Part shown: positions 23,351 through 33,994 of the stretch, one piece after another
How positions within the stretch are numbered: the first letter of the stretch is position 1
Layout of the letters: the number at the start of each line of letters is the position of its first letter
From: Ligula intestinalis
Taxonomy: Eukaryota > Platyhelminthes > Cestoda > Diphyllobothriidea > Diphyllobothriidae
DNA length: 64,000 nt
Direction of reading: 5' to 3'
NCBI GenBank assembly: GCA_036362985.1
Contig: JAYGXS010000002.1
Span: forward strand, 95,067,559-95,131,558
The notes under the pieces: model-generated
The model's database searches: none
What the model was told of the DNA's origin: nothing
Seen by the model: only the letters and a program-made list of their open reading frames with translations
Position numbers and translations under genes: made by a program

Positions 23351-23628
23351 TGTCACAACCCTCCCTGTGTCAGGGGGACAGTGTCTTATAAGAGAGTGTC
23401 TAGTGCGCGTTCGGCTGTAGCCTTATTGGTGCATTTAGACAACTGCCACCAGTGGCGCCCGCGAGCAAGCGCGTGCATCTGTTTCTTCTCCAGAGGTTAA
23501 GGTCATCTTGCGTGAACAGTCACGCTTGTATGCGATCAGAGCTAACAAACAAAGACATTTGGCTACGCTCGACGCCTTAGGAAAGCCTCCAAACGTTGCT
23601 AGTATTTTGTCCGCCTAATATCCTAACA
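23351..23628 (+). mobile_element. Possible LTR fragment
   Basis: TGTCACAACCC begins a segment that contains a TATA-like TCTTATAAGAG (23383-23393), a GC-rich body and an end CTAACA near 23628. Its composition resembles Ty3-type LTRs. No target-site duplication or primer site could be confirmed, so this is a weak call. Confidence 0.25.
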
Positions 23629-25315
23629 ACCCGCTGATAACAAAAGCCGAACATAGCGGCGGGGGGGCGTGGTGGCACTCATAGGGGTGACTTCAGCCGC
23701 GCCAGCCACCTGCGCCACATCTCACTACCCGGTCTTCTTGACTCTGTCTTATGTCCGGGCACGGATGGGTGAGGTAAGAGAAAGAGAGAAAACACCGTAG
23801 GTGTTGCTAAGGTCAACTATGACTTAATGCTAATTCACTGCGGTTGCCGTCAGTTTGCTAAAGCATACGGTGGACATCTCCGAAATTGACGGTCAAACTA
23901 TTAACGAGCCAATTGTACTCAACTACATGTTTGCAACCCCTTAGTTTTGAACCCGCGGTATGTTTGTAAGAAATGCAATGTTCTTACACCTTAGCCAGTT
24001 GCAAGCGCCAAGACAACGAGCTCATGGCTATGTTAACTACACGGTACGGCTCAAAATCCGTGCAACACGCCAACATTTGCGAAATATTTATACTCTCTCG
24101 CTAATCGGCATTGATAAGAGTTCAGTTTAGGTCAGGTCAGATTTTATTAAGGTAAATGTGGGTTAATAAATTTGAACTCCCTATTGGTACAGAGCAGTTA
24201 TGCAATGCATTTCAAAAGGGTGGCGTTGCCAGTAAATGGAACTGAGTTAAAAAAGGGCCGACAGTGATATTGCTTATCTTGTAGCCTATTCTAAAGTCAT
24301 TGCAGTCACGATAGGATGCCGGCTTTTCAACGAACTTCTTTCCGTCTATTTATGAAGGCTGTGTTTAATGTATACAGCATGATCCGCACATATCGCAACA
24401 TTTTATGAGAATTATGTAACCTTCTTCCTCAAACACGTACTTCATTCGCTATGCTACAAGCGAATTCGAGTGTCTTGATAAAGTGACCATAGCTGAGGTG
24501 AGGCTGAATAAAGCGACTTGCCTGACCTAAATTCTATGAAAATCCATTACGAGGTGTTGCTCGTCTTGGTAAAAAAGCTTTTAAAATCCATGATCTCATC
24601 TTGAGCTGGAACGGGGTACAAATTGTATTGTGTGTATATGGAAAACCTCGATGCAAAACTTACCGGCAGCGGCCAGGCAGGCGGAACGATGAGCAACTGC
24701 GCTGCAAACGTAGCGCACGATCCGAAGATCGTCCATCTTCAGATTTGGGATCTTTAAGTCCTCCCGCAGAATATATTCCGTAGTGTAGAAAAGATGAGGA
24801 GGGTCTCTGAAGTAGACGACAGCATGGAAATTACCGGCATGGCATTGGTTTACTAGATATCGAGTTTACTAAATGCAATAGAATTCGTCTCAGAAGTCTG
24901 CCTAACGTTTAAAAATGCATTTTAAAAGTATCATTTATCCAGCACAGTGGGAACCTACCTTTCTATTTCGCATATATACTTTGTGGGAAATGTGTATGGA
25001 TTCTTCAGGCTCATTGGTAGGTTGCCGCCGAATAGCTGGTTTTTCTCCGTGAGGAATACAATCATATGACGGACAATCTCTCCGAGGTAACAGCCAGCCA
25101 CAAACTTCTCAAAACTACAAAATTAAGCCCCATTTTAGAGACAAGATCACAGTGTATTTGATGGCCACTTTAACAATATCGATTTAAAACGCAAAGGAAC
25201 GCAAAGACTGATATTTTGGATTCAGAATTTTGCAGTAAATAAAGGCATTGCTTTTCGTTCTGGCCAACGATTTGAAACCCTGGTAAACCATTAGACTAGC
25301 CACTCTTTGATGAAA
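23629..25315. other. No recognisable gene
   Basis: No motif-bearing frame, tRNA or structured repeat was recognised here. Confidence 0.4.
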
Positions 25316-25319
25316 GTTC

Positions 25320-25640
25320 TACCGGCTGCTAACGTCACCCATCCATCCCGCTCTGCCTTGGCTCTCGACAGAGGTCCTGGCAGCTGTAGCAGCTAATCAA
25401 GTAGGCAGATAGTATTGCTGGTAAAAACAGGACAATATCCCTCGGCCTAACACGGCACGACAACGAGCTTTTGGCTCAATGGCTAGGGGGTTTAGCTCTG
25501 ATCAAAGAGGTTGCGAATTCGAGGCTCGGGTGGGAGGCCATTTGGGTCTGGGCATGACTGGCTGACGACGGCTAATAAGCCAGAAATTGTTATAACGGTG
25601 GCCAAAAGGGCTGCGATATTCCCGTCTGACTAATGCCACA
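25320..25640 (+). repeat. SINE with flanking arm sequence
   Basis: The left part ('ctggcagctgtagcagcta', 'gtaggcagata') is the arm sequence also found at 12.66, 30.46 and 30.9 kb. The tRNA-like head follows (A box 'ggctcaatggctaggggg' near 25470, B box 'ttgcgaattcgaggctc' near 25512), then the core 'gactggctgacgacggct' and 'aataagccagaaat'. This is the most complete head-plus-core copy of the family. A (GA)n run follows at 25655-25674. Confidence 0.6.
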
Positions 25641-25979
25641 TGTGAGCCCCCAGCGATAGAGAGAGAGAGAGAGAACACGACAAGAAGTGTGCAGATGTGG
25701 AAGTCTTAGTGCAAGCCTAGTACAGCATACTTAAGAGCAAGCAAACGCGTATTTAAAAGGTTGGGCCAATAAGATGGTAGTCACAGGAAGGACATGAATT
25801 CATTGGCTGGTGAGTCATGGGGGTTGACGTGCTTGTCTGAGCGAGACGTCACACAATGCGCTTGAGTGATGGGGCGCTTGCTAATGTGGCAGCTGCGTTA
25901 TCTTTCTGCGCCGACCGCACCTGCGTGGCGTTATCGATTGCATTGTGACTGAGTGAACCGGTCGGTTGCTATGGCAACT

Positions 25980-26085
25980 CTTCGTCAGGGCTGTTTGCGC
26001 ACGCCAGTTACTTAGCCCATGACAGAAATGGCCATTCCAGTCTTCCTTGTTTTCGCTGGTGATAACATTAGACTAGCCATTCTCA
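25980..26085 (+). repeat. SINE 3' core fragment
   Basis: 'agaaatggccattccagtctt' and 'ttcgctggtgataac' match the 3' part of the SINE family (compare 30.58 and 30.87 kb). The tRNA-like head is absent. Confidence 0.35.
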
Positions 26086-26089
26086 TTGT

Positions 26090-27380
26090 GCCCCCACCTC
26101 CAACAATAAATAGTCAAAAAGCACTTACTTGAGAACCTTTGTCATACAGGTTTACTCTTGCAACTATGGAAGTAAAACATAGGTAGAAGGAAGACCCATA
26201 TATAACTATACCAGCCATGGTTAATGAGCAGCAATGCAGCCTTCTCTTTTCAAGCTTGTTCTCGACTTCATGAATCAGCGATCGTCTCTAAAAATATATT
26301 GTCCTTACCAGATGCCGTGGAAAAGGGTCGCGACATAACTATCATGTGCATTTAAGATCTCTAAGATCAAGCTTAGAGATTATAAAATACCAAGAAGGTG
26401 TCCTTAAGAAACATATTCAAGCACTGTATTGGTGCATAGAGTTTTCATGTAGCGGACCATTTAACGCAGGAATGACAAGAGAAGTGTTTGTGCCATCGTG
26501 AAATAAGCTGCCAAAAAGGGCTGGGAAAACTGAACAGAATAAACATAAACGAATACGTGGATCCGATGCCCATACGTCTGATATCCAGGATTGGCTGAAA
26601 GACGATCAAGCCGCCTGTCGAATTCGGTGAAAAATCGACGGAGGGATCCACATTCACCAAGGCCGGATAGTTCCGTGTTAATTACAACAAATTTGGCGTT
26701 GTCATCGAACTTTTCGTCTCGCTTGAAATTTGAGAGATCCTCAACGTAGGCTGCGTTTACGCCCTCACCTTAGATGGGGCATGTAAGGTATTGGGCAAGT
26801 GCATGGGTAATTTAGTGAACTACCTATTTGTAATATCCAACTCGCGGATAACACGACAGTTTGTGCATAAAATGTGTCAGTTTACTTTAACAATGCTTTT
26901 CAAGGAAGTGTCTAATACTTTGTTTTGCCGAATAGAAACAGGAAAATTCAGATCAATAGGTTTCGACTCAGGACGAAATCTCACGGCAAATTGGCTGAAT
27001 CTTAAGGGTAAATTTGGCTAATATTCCGGTAGATGTTCTCATTAATGGAAGGAATATGGTAGACTGGTTTTGCTGTTCGACCCTGGTACGGAATCCATCG
27101 GCGATGGCTGAGTCATTAGCAATCAATGACTATAAGTAAGTACCAAAAACTAAGGGGATCTGGGAGCTTCCTTTTGTTTTCGTTGCTGCTGTAAGCTAAT
27201 AACGCCCTAGCCAGGCAATACCCTGCCTTTTATTCAGTGTTACAAGCGAAACGGAGTTTTTGCCTTCCATACCGAAAACAGGAAAGGTCAATGAATAATA
27301 CTTTCATGCGAGCTTGACTCCTCTCTCTCTCACTCTCTCTCGACTGTAGTGACTTACTCAACACAAAGCTTCCTTAGGAA
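26090..27380. other. No recognisable gene
   Basis: Open frames at 26445-26660 (minus) and 26791-27021 (plus) have no recognisable motif. A (CT)n run lies at 27318-27342. Nothing else was identified. Confidence 0.4.
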
Positions 27381-27399
27381 CGCTTGCCTTGAATAGTTC

Positions 27400-27555
27400 C
27401 AGTCGAACGCTTGCCAATTCCGGCCTCTGAAACAGCCGATCATAGGCCGACCTCATGTGACGACTGCCGAGCAGAGTTCACTTCGCTGGCTTGCGGTTTT
27501 GTGGTCACCTAACAGCCAATTTCCTACTACCTATGCTTACCTATTTCTACTTGTA
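27400..27555. repeat. Dispersed repeat shared with 49.38-49.50 kb
   Basis: 'aacagccgatcataggccga' and 'cctcatgtgacgactgccga' recur at 49.38-49.44 kb as 'aacagccaatcacgggccga' and the same second word. Here the repeat abuts the 3' side of an RTE fragment on the minus strand, so it may be the 3' end of that family. Confidence 0.45.
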
Positions 27556-27559
27556 ACGG

Positions 27560-28160
27560 CTGTGATAATGCTTGATCTAGCCGGCCTCGAGAATGTCACG
27601 GACGGTGCCTCTCCATGCGTGACGATTGGCGACAGCGAATATGGAGAGCTCTATCCAGTCTCTTCTCCAGCACCTATGACCGAATACCGAAGGTCCAGGA
27701 ACCAATTCCATGTCCTAATGGACTGAGTCGAGCCAGCTTTTGAGTTGACCCCCTCTTCGACGTTTCCAGTTAGGTAAATGTTTCAAATCGAGGGCAGTAG
27801 CACTAAGCTCCTGAGGTTGAGGACGAAGAATCCGGCCTGGGATATTCTTGTGATTTTGTCACAGCGAGTATGGGGTGTCTCATGTGAGACAAAGTCGGTG
27901 TACTTCGCTGGAACGATGCTCCTCAAACAGTAGTGGTCAAAGACTCCCAGCTCTATTAATCTTCCATGCGCATAGCCCAACATTCGCATCTGTATAGGAG
28001 AACGAACAGCACAGATGCACGGTACACGCGGATCTTTATGGAGATAGAGCTCTCGCGTCGGGTCCATAGGCACTTCCGATGACTGAAGAAAACTCGTCGT
28101 GCTGCTTCAATTTGGGAGACAACGTCATGGCTTCTCTGTCCATTCGGCATCAACCACCAC
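27560..28160 (-). pseudogene. RTE-like LINE, C-terminal end of reverse transcriptase ORF
   Basis: On the minus strand, 28153 downward reads IKIRVYRASVLFVLLYRCE then CWAMRMED. It continues in another frame as VFDHYCLRSI, KYTDFVS and TRCDKITRI, and below 27.75 kb as SIRTWNWFLDLRYSV. The order (VYRA.v...LLYgcE.Wa.r.eD, vFd.rcLR.I, YtDfvsNe, later 'TW.d.v..D') is the conserved tail of RTE-type and related LINE polyproteins. Frameshifts separate the blocks; the endonuclease and catalytic palm are missing. A dead 5'-truncated copy. Confidence 0.6.
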
Positions 28161-28454
28161 TCTGGCCTTCCATGACTTCCCCTCTCGTAAGGAATCGGGG
28201 TCTGAAGATCGCACTTGCTAGGTTTTTACTTAACTCCCTGCGATACGACCTTAAAGAACGTTATTTCGCAGGCTAGTTAGCCCTGGCCGTCTGGCTGTTA
28301 GCAAAGCTGCTAACACGACTTTCAGCCAAGACAGTGGATCTTAACACATTTTAGGTACTTTATTGATTACCGATGTTTCTGTCGTCATCCTTAATACTGA
28401 ACTCCCAAAGTAATTTGAGCTGAAGAATGACACCCAGAAGATGTGATCACTGGA

Positions 28455-28640
28455 ATATGGATTTTATTTTCCTGACGTTTCGGTTTGTGTCGAGAATCCT
28501 TAATTATAGGTAGCCGTAGGATAGTTTGAGACGTGCGCAGAGACATGAGCATTGCTTTCTGCTCATGTCCCTGATGAAGAATCCGCGACGGATGTCAAAA
28601 CGTCAGGCTAATAAAGGTGTTCCCTCAGCAATTGAATCTT
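28455..28640. mobile_element. Penelope-like terminal repeat remnant with inverted halves
   Basis: The left half read on the minus strand has CCGAAACGTCAGG and AAAATAAA (about 28482 down to 28460). The right half on the plus strand has CTGATGA (28566-28572), a GC stem (ATCCG/CGGAT), then CAAAACGTCAGGCTAATAAA. The two halves are related and inverted, as is common for PLE terminal repeats. A (CTT)n run follows at 28637-28654. Confidence 0.4.
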
Positions 28641-28769
28641 CTTCTTCTTCTTCTCTAGACTCACGAATGGATTTCAGCTTGATCTCGACTTCTTCTATGC
28701 TCCTATCTGGTGGTAAAAACCGATCCTGTGATGAAGAAAGCTCGTCTTTGAGAACAGTTTAGGCTAACA

Positions 28770-29730
28770 TGCTCCCATGCTGCTAGAACAATGCCTCCAA
28801 ATAAGAAGTCAGTGTCAAGCCTGACTTTATCTGGGCAGATAATGGGCACAGATTCAATATACCAGATTTATGAAATAAAACTGGCTGTCCAAACCTTCAT
28901 TTTACCTGTCATCATTAAATAACTAAACTTTTTCTTCTGTGTGGTGCATGTCTTATGTTGTTTTCCTTTTTGCAGTGCCTGAAATTCACAATAACTTACT
29001 TTCTGGCCCACTGCAATCGTATGCTGTAAGTGACTACTAAAACAATACCAGAGCATGCATTACTGCTAATTTTACACATGAAACGACACACTTCACGTTT
29101 TGTTCTGTTTACTATTATCAGTTTGTTAGACAGACTGTGGACTTTCATAATGAACACCTTAAAACACATTTCTGCAAACTAAACTCTTAGGCCCTACACC
29201 CTCAATATATAGCCGCATCCGGGAGGCATAACTTCTGCATTTTTATCAATTTTGCCTTTTACCGACTTGGCATCTTGGCTCCATTTGTGACAAATTACAT
29301 CTCTATTTTTATATAAAATAAATATAGAACATGCAATCGACCAAGGGCTCCATCCGCATTCCTTTCAACTGCTTAATGTCACCCTTGATGGTTGCAAGAT
29401 TCAAATTAAATCGACACATAAAAAGCTGCAGTGAGAATTGAAAATGAAGGACTCAACAGTGAGACTTTGAGTAGAAAAGTGACTATCTAAGTAATATTGA
29501 TGGCCACGTTTGCAGCTGAAACATTGATTGCCCTCAGACAGCGAAATATGCAAACGAAATGAAATATGGGCCATTTTGCTTACAGAAAATTGAAATAAGC
29601 GGCTTTAAGCGAATGCCTTCTGCTTGCGTATGTTTTTCTGAACTAATGTGGTTACCTACATCATTTTCGCGCTGCCTCAGAACAAAAATCAAAGTATTCG
29701 GAGGTTTGGCAGCTTTTCATTATTTGAGCT
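28770..29730. other. No recognisable gene
   Basis: AT-rich sequence with short unremarkable frames only. No repeat family was recognised. Confidence 0.4.
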
Positions 29731-29735
29731 TACCC

Positions 29736-30068
29736 AATTGTGAAAACACTAGAGGCGTTCGGCGGGATTTGAACCCGCCTATCAGAAAAGGCATTTACAG
29801 GCGACCAACGCCCTAACCGTTAAGCTACAAACACCCCACCTCGCGTCATGCATTTAATCACACTTGGGTCAATATTACCCGCCCAACTTTGCCGCCCATA
29901 TGGAATCAACCAATACGGAACAGCAAGCTGACGATCCAAGTGTAATTAAATTCATGGCGTGAGGTGGGGCGTTTGTAGCTTGGCGGTTAGAGCGTTTGCC
30001 GCCGGTAAAGGCCTTCTCTGCTACGCAGGTTCAAATCCCGCCGAACGCCTCGAGGTTTTTCACAATTG
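29736..30068. mobile_element. Palindromic element with tRNA-like inverted arms, copy 3 (best preserved)
   Basis: The element begins CAATTGTGAAAA and ends TTTTTCACAATTG. The left arm is tRNA-like on the minus strand and the right arm on the plus strand (29968-30049). Each has a 7-bp acceptor-like stem (GGCGTTT with GAACGCC), an A box (right: 'gcttggcggttagagcg') and a B box ('ggttcaaatccc'). The left arm's T-arm is a perfect 6-bp stem (GGCGGG, TTCAAAT, CCCGCC). The inversion extends inward through ATTTAATCACACTTGG. A unique loop of about 75 bp separates the arms. The anticodon arms are poor, so these are tRNA-derived rather than functional tRNAs. Confidence 0.7.
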
Positions 30069-30240
30069 CGTAAACTCAACAATCAAAATACAACATTTTG
30101 CATGGGGTATTTTACCCAGCTTTTGTTCGGAAACAAAAGTATCGCCCACCAATCTTATGCAAAACACCTGCTGTACAATTCCACCATCGCTCCTAGTAGA
30201 AACACTCGCTGATTAACGTTCACGATCGCTAACGGAACTC

Positions 30241-31170
30241 ATTCGACCGCCACGAATAATAAGAAATAAAGGCTAGGAACGGTTAAGCAAAATATATTCA
30301 TTGTTCGATGAAATACTAGCGTTCCAGCTTGCCATCACCATCTGGTATAAAACTAAAAAGCATTTGCTTGACTTATTGGCGACACTCGCTGAGTAACGTT
30401 CACCAATCGCCAACGAAACTCACTCGTCCCGCGCTGTCTTGGGACATATTGTCGAGCTCTGCTAGCAGCCGCAAGTAGTCTAGGCAGATAGCACCGGGCC
30501 TCTTGTGGGGGGCACCACTTGGGGTTGGGTATGACTGGCTGACGGCGGCTAATAAGCCAGAAATGGACATTCCGGTCTCTCTTTGCTTTGTCGGATCCAC
30601 TTCATCATATCACTTGGTCACCATGTGACGGTCTGAAGGGTTTGTGTTGTGAGCTCCTGGGCAAAGCGGAACTTAATTGTTCCTCTACTAGGTCAGTAAA
30701 AGCACATTCATTCATCATATTCCCAATCACAACCGACAAAGCAGGGAACCCGTAGACTAGAGGTAGTGTCTTAAACACAATGACTAAAGGTCCCGGGTTC
30801 AAATCTCGGGAGTTCCAACCCTCAAAATTCGGTATGAATGGCTGAAGATGGCTAATGAGCCAGAAATGGACATTCCAATCTCCCTTTTCTTTGCTGGCAA
30901 CGCTATCTGCCTAGAATACTAGTCGCTGTGCGGATGATGTCGCGGCTCGAGAATGAGCCCCACGGCAAAGCGGGACGAGTGAGTTTCATCAGCGATCGGT
31001 GAACGTTAATCATTGAGAATCGCCAATAAATCAAACTGATTATTTTTCAGTGTTATACCAGACCATTATGGCAACCCGAAATGCTCGTATTTCATCCAGT
31101 AATCAATAAAGTTTGCTTTACCGTTCCTGACCTTAATTTCCCGTTATTGTTGGCGGTTGAATGATTTTAC
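30241..31170. mobile_element. Fold-back element with about 260-bp inverted arms around SINE sequence
   Basis: The left arm 30241-30505 and right arm about 30885-31170 are inverted copies. Words such as 'aggaacggt', 'gatgaaatac', 'ttattggcga', 'aacgttcacc', 'gaaactcactcgtcccgc' and 'ctaggcagatag' occur on the plus strand at left and on the minus strand at right. Between them are two SINE core copies (30525-30600, 30825-30890) and one tRNA-like head (about 30740-30810, B box 'cgggttcaaatctcggg'). No transposase. The same arm sequence occurs singly at 42.33-42.46 kb. Confidence 0.6.
30740..30900 (+). repeat. tRNA-derived SINE inside the fold-back element
   Basis: The head has 'gtagactagaggtagtgtc' as A-box region and 'ggtcccgggttcaaatctc' as B box. 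The core follows ('gaatggctgaagatggct', 'aatgagccagaaatggac', 'attccaatctccctt') and runs without a break into the right arm ('ctttgctggcaacgctatct'). The family's true 3' end may therefore lie inside what I call the arm. Confidence 0.55.
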
Positions 31171-33994
31171 TAGTCGGTGAGCAATACTGCGATTAGCTCC
31201 GGCTTTTCCGAAACAACATAAAATTAATTACTCTTTAAATTCTACTTGTAATGAAACAGTAACAATTAATTTTAAGGAGTGTTAAAAATATGGTTAGTAA
31301 GGAAATTATAAGAAGGTATGATTTTAACGCTGTTTTATAGTAACTACGTTAAACAGGGGTACTTTGGAACGGTTAAAAGATATGACACTTTAATATGTTT
31401 TTACCAATAGAGAAAGTGAACATACAATGCATGAGAGACCTTTATCAATCTCGGACTTTGTTGTCCCTTTCTCGCGAGCCTCTGACATTTTACAGAGTTG
31501 CCGATAAAGTTTCCTAACCACACCTGAAGCTTGAAGAGGCAGTGCAGACAACCCGACCACCTCTTAAGAAGAGCTTAGCAGAAACAATATTTGGGGGATT
31601 TATTGAACTGTGCTTTAGAAGGTTTTGCGGTAGAGCATTTACTGGAGACTTTCACGTAAACACGTTGAAAAGATATACATGCTTGACTACCAGAAACTCC
31701 AATCGATGAATATAAGGCGCTTACCTTTGACTTCTTTTAGCTTTTATTCTGTCATCAAAATATCGTATTTCATCAAAAAATAATAATTTCGATTGGTGGC
31801 AAGTAAAGCTATTCTTTTAGGTACTACTTAACAATAATGCGATAAATATATGCAGTATCGCACGCATCAAACCGCACACAGACCAAGCGATTAGCTGGGA
31901 GAAAATTTACTTTAGGATACTGAACATGCTTGCCAAGTTTTTACTCAAACTTTGCTCAAATTTATATTTCGGGCTTTCTTATCCAGATGCTGAGACCCTA
32001 TACTTTCCATTTTAGTTTTCCTTGATTAAGTAACCGGTGCAAGTAAAAGAGTGCCTTGCAATGGTGGCTAAAAAAGAGAATTCGGGAATCTGGCTGTCAC
32101 TGACATTCATTTCTCTGAAATATTTGCCATATACTCATACTGCTTAGAAGGTGGCTGTCGAGGTAGCAAACTTCGCATCCATATCCGTGACCTGCATTTC
32201 AAGAAGGGCAACATTTATTCTGCCTCCCTTGAATTTTACAAAGTGCATAAGCTTGTGCGTTATGGACATATCAAATGAGTGAAATGCACAACTATATTCG
32301 TATTATGTTGATTCTTTGATAATGTATCCGGGAGTCGACACCAGCCTATGGGCGTCTTAAACGCCAGGCATAAGATGGATTAGAATACTACTAATGAAGC
32401 GATGTTGCAATACTATCATGTTTGTACTTGTTGAGCGTCTACCTTGAGTGTGAAAAGAAAAGTGCAAAAAAGACGGCATAAGTGTTACAGTACTGACGTT
32501 TTTACTTAGTTTTCGGTTTAAACCAATTTTAATGATGACATCTGACTAGAGTTCAAAAATTAGCCGGCAGAAAAACACATGTTCTCAGCGTATTGTAACT
32601 AATGCACATCTAACACCTTTTTTATCCTTGAAATATCGTTGCTTGGGAAAATGCCTCAGTGATTGAGGAAAGTAGACTGTTATTACGCAAGTTAATAGCA
32701 CTACAGTTCATCTTGAAGGAAGGTGACTCAAATACAAGCCAATCCATAGTTGGAAATGCAGTGAGAAATGCAGTCGCAAGATAACAAAACAAGCGTATTC
32801 GTTCTTGGGATGTTTGTGAGGAGGTTAAATTATCATGATTCAGATAAAACAGCTCCGCAGTAATCTCTAAGGAATATATAGAACGGCTGCAGATTTTAAA
32901 AACGACTCATATTAAAACGACATGTACAGCACAGTGAGATATTGGCAGCTGTTTGCAATTATGGGCAGGATACTATGAAAGGGGAATTTATAGAAGCAAT
33001 TTTACGTTCTAAATTGATGGCGTGACAGATGTGACTGACCATTGTCAGCACTATTGTGGCTATTTACTGCACAAAGCACAGGCCAATAAATAACATTAAT
33101 TTTAAAAGTCAGTGTATGATAGAAGTCCGCCGAAACGCGAGTTGCGTTTTTAGGAAAGACGCGCTCATGAAACAGGGATTCAGATACTGTCTCAGTCAAA
33201 GAGGCAGCTGTGATTAAAATAACAGTTTCTGGGTTCGTCACTGTACTATGCAATAGTTTTTGCGGTGGTTAAATTGCTAGTTTTTTACAGTTTAGTCTTC
33301 AAACTCTTGTTTACACCGACACATGTTAAGGGTGCTTTATTATTTGCCATATGTAAACAAGAAGAGGACACCGGACAGATCTTCCCTTCATAGACATCTT
33401 ATTTTCTAGGTGAAACAACAATAAAATTATTAGTAGATCTATTGGTTATTGTTTATAAAAGCAATCAGTTTATTTATTTAGAGTAGTAGACCATCGTAAT
33501 GGAACGCGTTTTAATAGGGTATACATATTGCTATATTGTTGATATCTAACCCAAGTGTTTAATTCGGTCTGAACTACTTTTTACTGAAATACTGAACATT
33601 GTTGTGACTATCCTCTTAGTTCACGAATATTTTTAAATATTCAATTTACTTGAAGGCAAATGTTACAAAATTACTTGTATATAAATTATGATTGAACTGT
33701 TTTAAAGTCACTCTGCCCAAACCAGAAAGGCAGTTAATATGACGATGCTGAAAAATTGCTCATCCATGCTTGAAAATATTTCTAATGATTACGAACACAT
33801 AGTTTTTCGTTCTGTTCGTTTTCCGTTGTTAATGAGTTTTGAAGTATACCTTTAAGATTGGCGATTTTACGTATAGTAGATTTAATGGCCTAAAGCATGA
33901 GAAGTTCCAAGTTTCAATATACTTGGATTATGCGCATATATTTTGGTAATGTGAATGTTTTTCAAGTATCATCAGTTTATTACTTGGAACTTAC
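31171..33994. other. AT-rich stretch downstream of the hexokinase-like exons
   Basis: No repeat was recognised. If the hexokinase-like gene is complete, its C-terminal exons should lie here on the minus strand. I found only one weak candidate (32144-32291). The 84-codon frame at 33002-33253 begins after a good acceptor (ttgcatagtacag) but does not show hexokinase motifs. Confidence 0.35.
32144..32291 (-). CDS. Possible further exon of the hexokinase-like gene
   Basis: After an acceptor-like 'cgaatatag', the minus strand reads through FDMSITHKLMHFVKFKGG and INVALLEMQV to a stop. The pattern D.S...GK..fEK...G...GE.vR seen in hexokinases between the catalytic Asp and the large-domain helices can be aligned loosely (K, then GG, then hydrophobic spacing). 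Identity is low and the connecting exon is not found, so this is a suggestion only. Confidence 0.2.

Noticed and set aside
29968..30049. A functional tRNA gene
   Set aside because: Acceptor-like stem and boxes are present, but the anticodon arm and variable region do not fit a tRNA, and the sequence is repeated as an inverted arm elsewhere.
33002..33253. Next hexokinase exon after 33995
   Set aside because: A good acceptor precedes it, but the expected GTGTN and EWGAFG-type motifs are not there; only a weak VTN match.
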